A stretch of DNA of 64,000 nucleotides from Aestuariibacter salexigens DSM 15300 (lineage in GTDB: Bacteria; Pseudomonadota; Gammaproteobacteria; Enterobacterales; Alteromonadaceae), in assembly GCF_000429145.1 (NCBI RefSeq), contig NZ_AUBH01000010.1, forward strand, positions 62,001-126,000. Direction: 5' to 3'. Below, in pieces: positions 53,336 to 61,976 of the stretch. The position numbers and the translations under genes were made by a program. The notes under the pieces were generated by a model that saw only the letters and a list, made by a program, of their open reading frames with translations, was not told the origin of the DNA and ran no database searches. Every line of letters begins with the position of its first letter. Positions within the stretch are counted from its first letter, which is position 1.

Positions 53336-53998
53336 ATGGGCATGTTTTCAAGAATGAACGATATCGTGCAGGCCAACATTAATGCGATGTTAGATAAGGC
53401 TGAAGATCCTAAAAAAGTGATTCGATTGATTATCCAGGAAATGGAAGAAACCCTGGTTGAATTGCGCAGTGTAGCAGCACGCAATCTAGCGCAGCAGAAA
53501 CACCTTGATCGTAAACAGATGACATATAAGAAGGAACTCAAAAACTGGCAAAGCAAGGCTGAGCTGGCTATGCAAAAAGGCCGCGAGGAGCTGGCGCGAG
53601 CAGCGCTTGCAGAGAAGCATGCCATACAAGCCAAATTGGACGCGATTGCCACCGAACATCAGGCCGTAAATGAAGCATTGTCAAAACTACAGGACGACAC
53701 GGCGCGCTTACAAGCCAAGCTTACCGAAGCGCGCAATAAACAGCGTGCAATGGAAGTTCGACACCAATCAGCCACTGTCAGACTGAAAGCAAAAGATAAG
53801 CAGTCTGAAGTAAAAATCGACGATGCCATGGCACGATTCGATGCCTTCGAGCAACGTATCGATTATCTCGAAGCGCAAGTTGATGCCTATGACGTGGTAT
53901 CGCCACAAGGACAGGACTTAAATGCGCAGTTTGCAGCGCTTGAAGCGCAGGACGATATTGAAAAAGAGCTGGAAAGTCTGCGTAAAAAGGTTGCCTGA
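53336..53998 (+). CDS. pspA: Phage-shock protein PspA
   Basis: 220 residues, almost entirely coiled coil. The N-terminal amphipathic helix (MGMFSRMNDIVQANINAMLDKAED) binds membrane lipid, and PKKVIRLIIQEMEETLVELRS is the family core. PspA is an ESCRT-III-like protein that coats stressed inner membrane and, in enterobacteria, inhibits the sigma-54 activator PspF. GGAG lies about eight bases before the start. It heads the cluster with a PspC-type protein and a membrane protein. Confidence 0.93.
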   Translation: MGMFSRMNDIVQANINAMLDKAEDPKKVIRLIIQEMEETLVELRSVAARNLAQQKHLDRKQMTYKKELKNWQSKAELAMQKGREELARAALAEKHAIQAKLDAIATEHQAVNEALSKLQDDTARLQAKLTEARNKQRAMEVRHQSATVRLKAKDKQSEVKIDDAMARFDAFEQRIDYLEAQVDAYDVVSPQGQDLNAQFAALEAQDDIEKELESLRKKVA

Positions 53999-54057
53999 TT
54001 AGGTGGATTATCTCGGTCCGGGCCCTCTTGCCCGGATTGAATTGAGAGGAGATTGAG

Positions 54058-54258
54058 ATGAAGCATTCAATAGATGTACAACGTTTATATCGAGACAATT
54101 CGCGTGCTCTGGTCTCCGGAGTGTGTGCCGGACTAGCAAGATATTGGGACTGTCCGACCTGGGTAGTGAGGGCAGGGGCCATTGCTGCTTTCCTGTTCAT
54201 GCCGGTTCCGGTGGCGATTGCTTACCTGATGGCCATCGTGTTAATTCGACCGCGTTAG
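54058..54258 (+). CDS. pspC: Short PspC-domain membrane protein
   Basis: 66 residues; E. coli PspC is about twice as long. LYRDNSRALVSGVCAGLARYWDCPTWVVRAGAIAAF is the PspC domain and leads into a single helix ending at LIRPR. The C-terminal leucine-zipper part of full PspC is missing. GAGAGGAG lies upstream. No pspB gene is seen here; this protein may signal membrane state to PspA. Confidence 0.85.
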   Translation: MKHSIDVQRLYRDNSRALVSGVCAGLARYWDCPTWVVRAGAIAAFLFMPVPVAIAYLMAIVLIRPR

Positions 54259-54282
54259 ACCCTGTTACGTGGAGGCAAAGAG

Positions 54283-54618
54283 ATGAAAAATCTGATTATT
54301 GCAGTGCTGGTTGCGATTATTCTGGTCAACGGTTTTGGCCACCTGGCTGATGACTGGTTTGGTATGCATATCGTCTGGGAAAACGAGACGCTCACACCGT
54401 TTGCCTCCATGCTGATTGTCGGCGCACTTGCCGTGGTTATGGCAATCGTTGGGTTCATTGTCGCTTGTAGTGTGTTCGGTGTACTCGCACTCACGTTTGT
54501 CGGCGTGTTGATTGGATTGCTGGTGGCGGGTATCACTGCTTTCTGGCCGATGCTATTGATAGCAGCGTTGATCATCTGGATGGTTAAACAAAAAAATACA
54601 TCGTACTCCAACACCTGA
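54283..54618 (+). CDS. Psp-cluster membrane protein
   Basis: 111 residues with an N-terminal helix (NLIIAVLVAIILVNGFG), a short loop, and a long hydrophobic stretch of two to three helices (MLIVGALAVVMAIVGFIVACSVFGVLALTFVGVLIGLL). GGAGG lies before the start. It follows the short PspC gene by 24 bases and belongs to the same transcript. I do not recognise it beyond being a psp-neighbour membrane protein. Confidence 0.7.
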   Translation: MKNLIIAVLVAIILVNGFGHLADDWFGMHIVWENETLTPFASMLIVGALAVVMAIVGFIVACSVFGVLALTFVGVLIGLLVAGITAFWPMLLIAALIIWMVKQKNTSYSNT

Positions 54619-54761
54619 CGTCGCTGCTCATGCCCCTCTTTGCTGACGCGGAAATATTCAGTTCGGGTTGGCGCAGTTTAAACGAGTGTTTACACTGTAA
54701 AAGAAATCTGTAAAGCACATCACGATTGCCAACGCGCGTGTAATCAAATAGGAATGTATTA

Positions 54762-55754
54762 ATGAAGCAATATTTGACCCCGAAGTGGATAGCCATTGCG
54801 GTTGTCGGTGTTTTTTTGCTGCTGTGGTTAATTGCCATTTATTGGAGCAGTGAGCCAGATGTAGTAGACGTGGTCCAACTTGCTGAGCAACAGGCATCTG
54901 AAACTGGTAAACAGGCCGTCGTCGGTTACGCGACAACAACCGCGATGATAACGGTTGCGGAAACCTTGCTGGATAAACCGGGTGGATACTTATCTAATGA
55001 CTTACTGCCGCCCAGCGTGATGATGGACAACATGCCTGCCTGGGAGTTTGGCGCTCTGGAGATGCTACGGGATCTGGCACGCAGCATGCGGCAGGATTTT
55101 AGTCGTTCGCAATCGCAGTCGGCAGAGAATGTGAATCTGGCCAAGGCACAACCGAAATTCAACTTTGACCATCGCCGTTGGATCCTGCCATCTGCCGAAT
55201 CTGAATATCGAGACGGTATCGAATTTCTTTATGCCTATAGAGATGAGGTGGCTGACCCTCAACGGTTTGAAGGTCAGTTTTTTGCCAGAGCTGATAATCT
55301 CAGAGATTGGTTGAAGCAGGTCGAAAAACGTCTTGGCAGCTTGTCGCAGCGTCTCAGTGCCAGTGTCGGAAAAGAAAGTCTTAACACTGATCTTGCGGGA
55401 GACAGCAGTGCCCGTCAGTCGACGCCAAATGCCATCAACATTGCGAACAAAACCAGCTGGTGGAAATTAGATGACAATTTTTATGAAGCGCGTGGCGCAT
55501 GTTGGGCTCTGTTGCACTTCCTCAAAGCCGTAGACCGCGACTTTGCCGACGTACTTGAGAAGAAAAACGCGCGTATCAGCTTGTTGCAAATCATCCGGGA
55601 ACTGGAGGAGACACAGCAATCGATTTGGAGTCCCATGGTTCTGAATGGCAGCGGCTTTGGTATGTTAGCTAATCACTCGTTAGTGATGGCGAACTATATT
55701 TCGCGTTCGAATGCTGCTCTAATAGAGTTATCTGAACTACTTAATCAAGGATAA
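54762..55754 (+). CDS. DUF2333 membrane-anchored protein
   Basis: 330 residues. One N-terminal helix (IAIAVVGVFLLLWLIAIYW) anchors a periplasmic domain. DUF2333 features include LDKPGGYLSNDLLPPSVMMDNMPAWEFGALEMLRDL, DFSRSQSQS and the C-terminal GFGMLANHSLVMANYISRSNAA. Function is unknown; the family is typical of Alteromonadales and Vibrio. It is followed by the TIGR04219 barrel gene after six bases, so they are one operon. Confidence 0.88.
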   Translation: MKQYLTPKWIAIAVVGVFLLLWLIAIYWSSEPDVVDVVQLAEQQASETGKQAVVGYATTTAMITVAETLLDKPGGYLSNDLLPPSVMMDNMPAWEFGALEMLRDLARSMRQDFSRSQSQSAENVNLAKAQPKFNFDHRRWILPSAESEYRDGIEFLYAYRDEVADPQRFEGQFFARADNLRDWLKQVEKRLGSLSQRLSASVGKESLNTDLAGDSSARQSTPNAINIANKTSWWKLDDNFYEARGACWALLHFLKAVDRDFADVLEKKNARISLLQIIRELEETQQSIWSPMVLNGSGFGMLANHSLVMANYISRSNAALIELSELLNQG

Positions 55755-55760
55755 ACTCAT

Positions 55761-56519
55761 ATGAAACAAAGAGTTGCAGTAGGTTTGTTGGGCGCCATGA
55801 TGCTCGGTTCGCCGGCGTATGCCGATACAGTGCTGGGTGTGTATGCAGGTGCGCAAGCCTGGAACATGGACACAGAGGGGCAATTTGGCACCACGAGTGA
55901 TACGGAGTCCTTCTCGTTTGACACCGAAACCAAGGGGACGCTCTATCTTGCACTGGAACATCCAGTACCCTTGATTCCGAATATTAAAATCAGTCGCACC
56001 AATATGGACAGCAGTGGCGACACAACGCTCAGCAAAGCGTTTGAATTTGGCGATGAGCTATTTGCAGTGGATGCCGATTTGAGCGGCGAGTTCGATTTGA
56101 CGACTACCGACTTCATCCTTTATTACGAGTTATTCGATAACGATCTGGTCAGTTTCGACTTTGGCATCAATGGTAAATACGTTGATGGTACGCTACTCGT
56201 TGCTGAAACGGGTGGTACTGGGTTGCAATCAGACGTTGAGTTCAGCGGCGTGGTACCCATGCTGTATAGCCGCGCACAGTTTGGTCTGCCCTTTACCGGG
56301 TGGGGTGTCTATGCCGAAGGCAGTTATTTATCCATCGATGATAACACCCTGAGCGACTATCAAGTCGCGATTGTTTACAACATGATTGAAAGCCTGGCGA
56401 TAGATATGACGCTGCAGGCCGGCTATCGCGCGACCAATCTTGAGCTAGACGATTTGGACGACGTGTATACCGATATTGAGTTCAGTGGCGTGTTCGCAGG
56501 CGTCGAACTGCATTTTTAA
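55761..56519 (+). CDS. TIGR04219 outer-membrane beta-barrel protein
   Basis: 252 residues with a signal peptide (VAVGLLGAMMLGSPAYA). Start of the mature part DTVLGVYAGAQAWNMDTEGQFG and the closing IEFSGVFAGVELHF with terminal Phe are typical of the family. Alternating polar and hydrophobic strands suggest an eight- to ten-strand barrel. Function is unknown. It is co-transcribed with DUF2333. Confidence 0.88.
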   Translation: MKQRVAVGLLGAMMLGSPAYADTVLGVYAGAQAWNMDTEGQFGTTSDTESFSFDTETKGTLYLALEHPVPLIPNIKISRTNMDSSGDTTLSKAFEFGDELFAVDADLSGEFDLTTTDFILYYELFDNDLVSFDFGINGKYVDGTLLVAETGGTGLQSDVEFSGVVPMLYSRAQFGLPFTGWGVYAEGSYLSIDDNTLSDYQVAIVYNMIESLAIDMTLQAGYRATNLELDDLDDVYTDIEFSGVFAGVELHF

Positions 56520-56655
56520 TGTGCATTTTGGTGCTACGCATCCTGATTTGCTTTTCGTAAGCTCATTAGGTAATAAAAAATTTAAATTTATTCTTTCCAG
56601 TTATGCATAAACCTCGTTAGCCTTGACGGTGAAATCTGTCGAGGTTAACGAATTT

Positions 56656-58464
56656 ATGTCTTCTTCAAACAAGCCAGCCCAACCAGCTACTGCGACGCTC
56701 AGCGATGCTCAGTTAAATGCGATATCGCAGGCATTTGCATCATTGAGCAGTGAACAGCTGATCTGGGTAAGCGGTTATGCTGCGGGCCTTGCTCAACAGA
56801 CAACGGGCAACGTCCCCGGGCTTTCAGCCGTGCCAACGCCCAATGCGCAATTAACCATCTTGTATGGCTCACAGACTGGCAATGCAAAAGGCGTTGCAGA
56901 GCAATACAAAACCCAGCTTGATGGCGCAGGTGTGCCAGCTAGAGTGATAAGCATGGCTGACTATAAGCCGCGTCAGTTGAAAAGCGAATCGCACGTGGTA
57001 ATTATTGTCAGTACGCACGGCGAAGGCGACGCGCCTGATGATGCAGTCGAATTGCATGAATTCCTGGCGAGCAAAAAGGCGCCCAAACTGCCATCTCTTA
57101 AATATTCCGTGCTAGGGTTAGGCGACAGTAGCTACGAGTTTTTCTGCCAGACGGCCAAAGATTTTGATACCAGGCTGGCGGCGCTAGGTGCTAAATCGGT
57201 AGTGACTCGGGTTGATTGCGATGTTGACTACGAACAGCCCGCAAATGACTGGGGAGAAGCGGTAAAGCAGGCAATGCAAGATGACCTTAAAAGCTCAGCC
57301 TCATCTCAGGTAGTGCAACTGCCTGGCGCGGTAAGTGCGCCCGCAACCCTGCAGTACAACAAGAAAAATCCCTATCAGGCGAGTCTGATCGAGAGCCTCA
57401 AAATTACTGGCCGTGATTCGGTTAAAGATATCAGACATATCGAAATATCCCTCGAAGACTCTGGCATACAGTACCGACCTGGTGATGCGTTGGGTGTATG
57501 GTTTGACAATGATCCTGCACTGGTCAATGAGGTGCTATCTTTATTGTCACTGGATGCCGATTGCTCGGTAACGGTTGCGGAAGAATCAATGACGCTTCGC
57601 GAAGCATTAAGTAGCAAACTCGAGTTAACCCTCAGCTATCCGGGGTTTGTCAAGGCCTATCAGGCGGCCTCAAATAGTGACAAACTGGCAGCGTTAATGG
57701 AGGACAGAAAAGCGCTGCGAGAATTCCTTGCCAGCAGGCAAATCGTCGACATTATCAGAGCCTATCCAGAGTCCATTTCTGCGCAGCAGCTGGTTGATGC
57801 CCTTCGTCCCATTACGCCTCGTTTGTACTCAATTGCCTCGGCACAGGCGGAGGTTGAAGATGAAGTGCACTTAACGGTCGCTATGGTGGATTTTGACGTA
57901 GATGGCATAGCTCGCTCAGGTGGTGCATCGAGCTTCCTGGGTAAGCGATTAGAGGAAGGCGCGCCAGTGCGCGTTTACGTTGAAAATAACGATAACTTCC
58001 GACTGCCGTCCGACCCAACCACACCAGTGATAATGGTTGGTCCGGGCACGGGTATTGCGCCATTTAGAGCGTTTATGCAGCAGCGCGATGCTGAACAGGC
58101 GACCGGTAAAAACTGGTTATTTTTTGGTAATCCTCACTTTACTCAAGACTTTTTGTATCAAACTGAATGGCAGGGCTATGTAAAGCAAGGCCTGCTAACA
58201 AATATTTCACTGGCGTTCTCCAGAGATCAGGCGCAAAAGCGCTACGTGCAGCATCGATTGCTTGAAGAGGCAAAAGAAGTGTTTGAGTGGCTTGAAAATG
58301 GCGCGCATTTTTATGTTTGCGGTGATGCCAATCAAATGGCCAAAGATGTCGAGCAGGCACTACTGACGATTATTGAACAGCAGGGCGGTAAAACCCCTCA
58401 GGAGGCAAAGCAATACTTGCTGTCATTGCGTAAAGCCAAACGTTATCAGAAGGATGTGTACTGA
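56656..58464 (+). CDS. cysJ: Sulfite reductase flavoprotein alpha-subunit CysJ
   Basis: 602 residues from the ATG at 56656. The flavodoxin domain opens with [20 protein letters not shown] (FMN). The FAD and NADPH domains include [59 protein letters not shown] and the C-terminal KRYQKDVY. It passes electrons from NADPH to CysI. The gene is first in cysJIH; its stop overlaps the cysI start (TGATG). Confidence 0.95.
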   Translation: MSSSNKPAQPATATLSDAQLNAISQAFASLSSEQLIWVSGYAAGLAQQTTGNVPGLSAVPTPNAQLTILYGSQTGNAKGVAEQYKTQLDGAGVPARVISMADYKPRQLKSESHVVIIVSTHGEGDAPDDAVELHEFLASKKAPKLPSLKYSVLGLGDSSYEFFCQTAKDFDTRLAALGAKSVVTRVDCDVDYEQPANDWGEAVKQAMQDDLKSSASSQVVQLPGAVSAPATLQYNKKNPYQASLIESLKITGRDSVKDIRHIEISLEDSGIQYRPGDALGVWFDNDPALVNEVLSLLSLDADCSVTVAEESMTLREALSSKLELTLSYPGFVKAYQAASNSDKLAALMEDRKALREFLASRQIVDIIRAYPESISAQQLVDALRPITPRLYSIASAQAEVEDEVHLTVAMVDFDVDGIARSGGASSFLGKRLEEGAPVRVYVENNDNFRLPSDPTTPVIMVGPGTGIAPFRAFMQQRDAEQATGKNWLFFGNPHFTQDFLYQTEWQGYVKQGLLTNISLAFSRDQAQKRYVQHRLLEEAKEVFEWLENGAHFYVCGDANQMAKDVEQALLTIIEQQGGKTPQEAKQYLLSLRKAKRYQKDVY

Positions 58465-60176
58465 TGAGCGAAAAACACAATGAATATGTTGTATCAGGCA
58501 AGCTCTCAGAAAATGAGCGCATCAAAAAAGACAGTAACTTTTTGCGCGGGACTATTGCTGAATATCTCAAAGATGACCTGACAGGTGGTTTTACTGCCGA
58601 TAACTTCCAGCTGATTCGCTTTCATGGCATGTATCAGCAAGACGATCGTGACATTCGTGCAGAACGCACAAAGCAGAAATTAGAGCCTCTGCATAACGTC
58701 ATGCTCAGAGCAAGACTGCCAGGCGGCGTAATAACGCCTGAGCAATGGTTAGTGATAGATCAGTTTGCCCAGGATTATTCTTTGTATGGCAGCATACGTC
58801 TGACTACACGCCAGACATTTCAATTCCACGGTGTACTGAAGCCGCACATTAAGCTAATGCATCAGACTCTCAATGAGGCAGGCATTGATTCCATTGCGAC
58901 GGCCGGAGACGTAAACCGCAATGTGCTCTGCACTTCTAATCCAGTAGAGTCTGTGGTTCACCAGCAGGCCTGGGAATGGGCCAAAAAGATAAGTGAGCAT
59001 TTACTTCCAAAGACTCGTGCCTATGCAGAAATATGGTTGGATGGAGAAAAGCTGGCGACGACCGACGAAGAACCCATTTTGGGCAGCAATTATTTACCCC
59101 GCAAATTTAAAACGACCGTTGTTATTCCTCCGCAGAACGACGTGGATGTCCATGCCAATGATTTGAACTTTGTCGCTATCGCCGAAGACGGCAAGCTTGT
59201 TGGCTTTAATGTGCTTGTTGGTGGCGGACTGGCAATGACGCATGGCGATACCTCAACCTATCCACGCAAAGCGACAGAATTCGGATATATCCCGTTAGAT
59301 GACACTCTGGCGATTGCCGAGGCCGTAGTCACTACTCAGAGGGATTGGGGGAATCGGGTTAACCGTAAGAACGCAAAAACCAAATATACCCTCGAACGTG
59401 TCGGTGTTGATAACTTCAAAGCGGAAGTGGAAAGACGCGCCGGCGTCACCTTTGCACCGGTAAAACCTTATGAGTTTACCGGTCGGGGAGATAGATTCGG
59501 TTGGGTCGAAGGCATCGATGGAAAACACCATCTGACCCTGTTCATCGAGAACGGTCGAATCATTGATAGCCCTGAGCGTTCCCTGAAAACAGGCTGTGCG
59601 GAAATAGCCAAGGTCCACAAAGGCGATTTTAGACTCACTGCCAATCAGAATTTAATCATCGCGGGCGTGGCCACAGAAGATAAACAGCAGATTGAAGCAT
59701 TGGCCAGACAACATGGATTGCTGCGTGATGATGTGTCTGCACAGCGTCTTGATTCGATGGCGTGCGTGTCGCTGCCAACCTGTCCATTGGCCATGGCGGA
59801 GGCAGAACGCTATCTACCCGATGCCGTAACGGAGCTGGAAGGCATTTTGGCTAAGCACGGTTTGCAACAAGACAGCATCATATACCGCATCACGGGATGC
59901 CCGAATGGTTGTGGAAGAGCCATGCTGGCCGAAGTGGGTTTGGTCGGCAAAGGGCCTGGCAAGTATAACCTCCATCTTGGCGGTAATCGCGAGGGCACCC
60001 GCATTCCTCGTATGTATCGGGAAAATATCAGTGACACAGATATTATGGCTGAGCTGGATACCCTGATTGGTCGCTGGGCGAAAGAGAGGGAGACCGGTGA
60101 AGCCTTTGGTGACTTTGTGATCCGTACGAATATCGTTAAGCCTGTCATCGATTCGGCTAGGGACTTTTATGACTAG
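58464..60176 (+). CDS. cysI: Sulfite reductase hemoprotein beta-subunit CysI
   Basis: 570 residues. Siroheme/4Fe-4S cysteines are at [16 protein letters not shown] and [15 protein letters not shown]. The nitrite/sulfite reductase repeats include [14 protein letters not shown] and [14 protein letters not shown]. It reduces sulfite to sulfide with six electrons supplied by CysJ. It overlaps both neighbours by a few bases, showing tight co-translation. Confidence 0.96.
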   Translation: MSEKHNEYVVSGKLSENERIKKDSNFLRGTIAEYLKDDLTGGFTADNFQLIRFHGMYQQDDRDIRAERTKQKLEPLHNVMLRARLPGGVITPEQWLVIDQFAQDYSLYGSIRLTTRQTFQFHGVLKPHIKLMHQTLNEAGIDSIATAGDVNRNVLCTSNPVESVVHQQAWEWAKKISEHLLPKTRAYAEIWLDGEKLATTDEEPILGSNYLPRKFKTTVVIPPQNDVDVHANDLNFVAIAEDGKLVGFNVLVGGGLAMTHGDTSTYPRKATEFGYIPLDDTLAIAEAVVTTQRDWGNRVNRKNAKTKYTLERVGVDNFKAEVERRAGVTFAPVKPYEFTGRGDRFGWVEGIDGKHHLTLFIENGRIIDSPERSLKTGCAEIAKVHKGDFRLTANQNLIIAGVATEDKQQIEALARQHGLLRDDVSAQRLDSMACVSLPTCPLAMAEAERYLPDAVTELEGILAKHGLQQDSIIYRITGCPNGCGRAMLAEVGLVGKGPGKYNLHLGGNREGTRIPRMYRENISDTDIMAELDTLIGRWAKERETGEAFGDFVIRTNIVKPVIDSARDFYD

Positions 60177-60927
60177 CAGCGCACAGATCCTCGATTGGTC
60201 GGCCACAACGTCACTTGCGCTAGATGCAGACTCGGCTGAGATTGCTCTTGTAAATCAGCAGCTTGAATCCTTGAGTGCGCAACAGCGGGTTGAATGGGCC
60301 ATGCAACATCTGCCCGGTCAACACATCATGTCATCGAGTTTTGGTGCGCAGTCTGCCGTCATGTTGCATATGGTAAATCAGGTCTCTCCGGGCATACCGG
60401 TGGTGCTGACTGACACAGGTTACTTGTTCCCGGAAACTTATCGTTTTATCGATGATATGACCGCGAGGCTGGGGCTTAATCTTAAGGTCTTTAGGGCTGA
60501 ACTGTCTTCGGCCTGGCAAGAAGCACGGCACGGTAAGCTATGGGAACACGGTGTTGACGGTATTGAACAGTACAACAAAGTGAATAAAGTAGAACCCATG
60601 CAGCGTGCTCTTAGTGAGCTTGAGGCTGGTACCTGGTTTGCAGGCTTGCGACGCACACAGTCAGATAGCAGAGAAAAATTACCGGTGTTACAGCGAGTGG
60701 CAAAGCAGTTCAAGGTGTACCCGATCATCGATTGGAATAACAAACAGCTGCACGACTATCTCAAAGAGCATGGGTTGCCATATCATCCATTATGGGAAAA
60801 AGGCTATGTGTCGATTGGTGACTGGCATACCACCCGAGCACTTGAAGATGGCATGGATGAGCAGGATACGCGCTTTTTCGGTCTTAAACGTGAATGCGGT
60901 TTGCATGAACACGGCGATGGTATATAA
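60169..60927 (+). CDS. cysH: PAPS reductase CysH
   Basis: 252 residues. The PP-loop-like start is [18 protein letters not shown], followed by [35 protein letters not shown] and the catalytic [10 protein letters not shown] at the end. There are no extra CC pairs, so it is the PAPS (thioredoxin-dependent) type, not the plant-type APS reductase. It makes sulfite for CysJI. It overlaps cysI by eight bases. Confidence 0.95.
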   Translation: MTSSAQILDWSATTSLALDADSAEIALVNQQLESLSAQQRVEWAMQHLPGQHIMSSSFGAQSAVMLHMVNQVSPGIPVVLTDTGYLFPETYRFIDDMTARLGLNLKVFRAELSSAWQEARHGKLWEHGVDGIEQYNKVNKVEPMQRALSELEAGTWFAGLRRTQSDSREKLPVLQRVAKQFKVYPIIDWNNKQLHDYLKEHGLPYHPLWEKGYVSIGDWHTTRALEDGMDEQDTRFFGLKRECGLHEHGDGI

Positions 60928-60940
60928 CGCCGCTACATAC

Positions 60941-61834
60941 CTAGGTAATTTCAAATCCGGACTTCATTGTCGCCAGCAGCGCGTCAACATATCCAGCGTG
61001 GTGTTTTACACCGAACAAGCGCGCTAATTCAGCCCCGACGGGGGTAAACTTATAATATTTAAGCGCGATACCCGGGCGGCGCGCTGCGAGATAAAAGGTC
61101 CGTTCGCCGCAACGCCACTGGCTGCTGCTCTCTGTAGATAACTCACCGGATTCTAATTCACTGTTGTAGATCAGCTTCATATCTATCAGTGACAACAAGT
61201 CCGGATAGGCGAGCCCAAATTCAGACAGGTTCAATTGATGCGTTTTGGATAAGGTAAACAACTTCCACAACGCCGGGCGTTGATTAAAGCCTACTAGTAT
61301 TCTCGGCGTGCTTTCGAATTTGCGTTTACTCGACAGGTTGACCGCGGTCGTAAACATTTTCGCTTCGCGATGGGTTAGCTGCTTTAACACTTGCAACGTG
61401 TTCAGCGAAAAGCTGCCCGGACGACTGGTTTCGACCGCAAAAATCTTGCCCCATACATCCTGCATGTGCGGAGAATGAATATTTTCTGCCAAATCTATAA
61501 AGCTGAAAAACCAATCTGCGTCGATGTGTTCTGGCCGACCCGAGTCAATATTGACAGTGAGTGCGACATTTAGCACTGCCTCGAGGTTCTTCAATTTACG
61601 CGCCGCCATCATTTGTTGACGACGCCTCGCTCTGCGATCTATGTCTGATTGCAAGATGGCGTCTGTAGATGGCGAAACACCGACTTGCGCAAACCATTGA
61701 CTCATACGCGAATGCAGTTGCTGACGATCCACCTTATCGGCTTTGTTATCTGCTTCCCGCGTTTTACTGGCTTTATTGTCTTGTCGCTTTGGAACAGGAG
61801 TAATAGAAGCCGAAGTCGGAGTTTGAATCTTCAT
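60941..61834 (-). CDS. TIGR03899 family protein
   Basis: About 297 residues from the ATG at 61834; a GTG at 61897 would add 21 residues. RRARRRQQMMAARKLKNLEAVL, then ADWFFSFIDLAENIHSPHMQDVWGKIFAVETSRPGSFSLNTLQVLKQLTHREAKMF are typical of TIGR03899, a DUF2806-like cytoplasmic family. The N-terminus is Lys/Asp-rich and probably disordered. Function is unknown. It converges with cysH. Confidence 0.82.
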   Translation of the reverse strand: MKIQTPTSASITPVPKRQDNKASKTREADNKADKVDRQQLHSRMSQWFAQVGVSPSTDAILQSDIDRRARRRQQMMAARKLKNLEAVLNVALTVNIDSGRPEHIDADWFFSFIDLAENIHSPHMQDVWGKIFAVETSRPGSFSLNTLQVLKQLTHREAKMFTTAVNLSSKRKFESTPRILVGFNQRPALWKLFTLSKTHQLNLSEFGLAYPDLLSLIDMKLIYNSELESGELSTESSSQWRCGERTFYLAARRPGIALKYYKFTPVGAELARLFGVKHHAGYVDALLATMKSGFEIT

Positions 61835-61976
61835 AGCATAAAAAGATGAACCAGATAGATCTATCTTCCCACCCCGAAAAGCGTTTGTCACCTGCACAAA
61901 CCGGTGACTTAAAGTTTCCCTTTTCCCGTGTTTGGGATATGGTTAAGACTCACTGTGTTTATCTATTTGATTTTTT

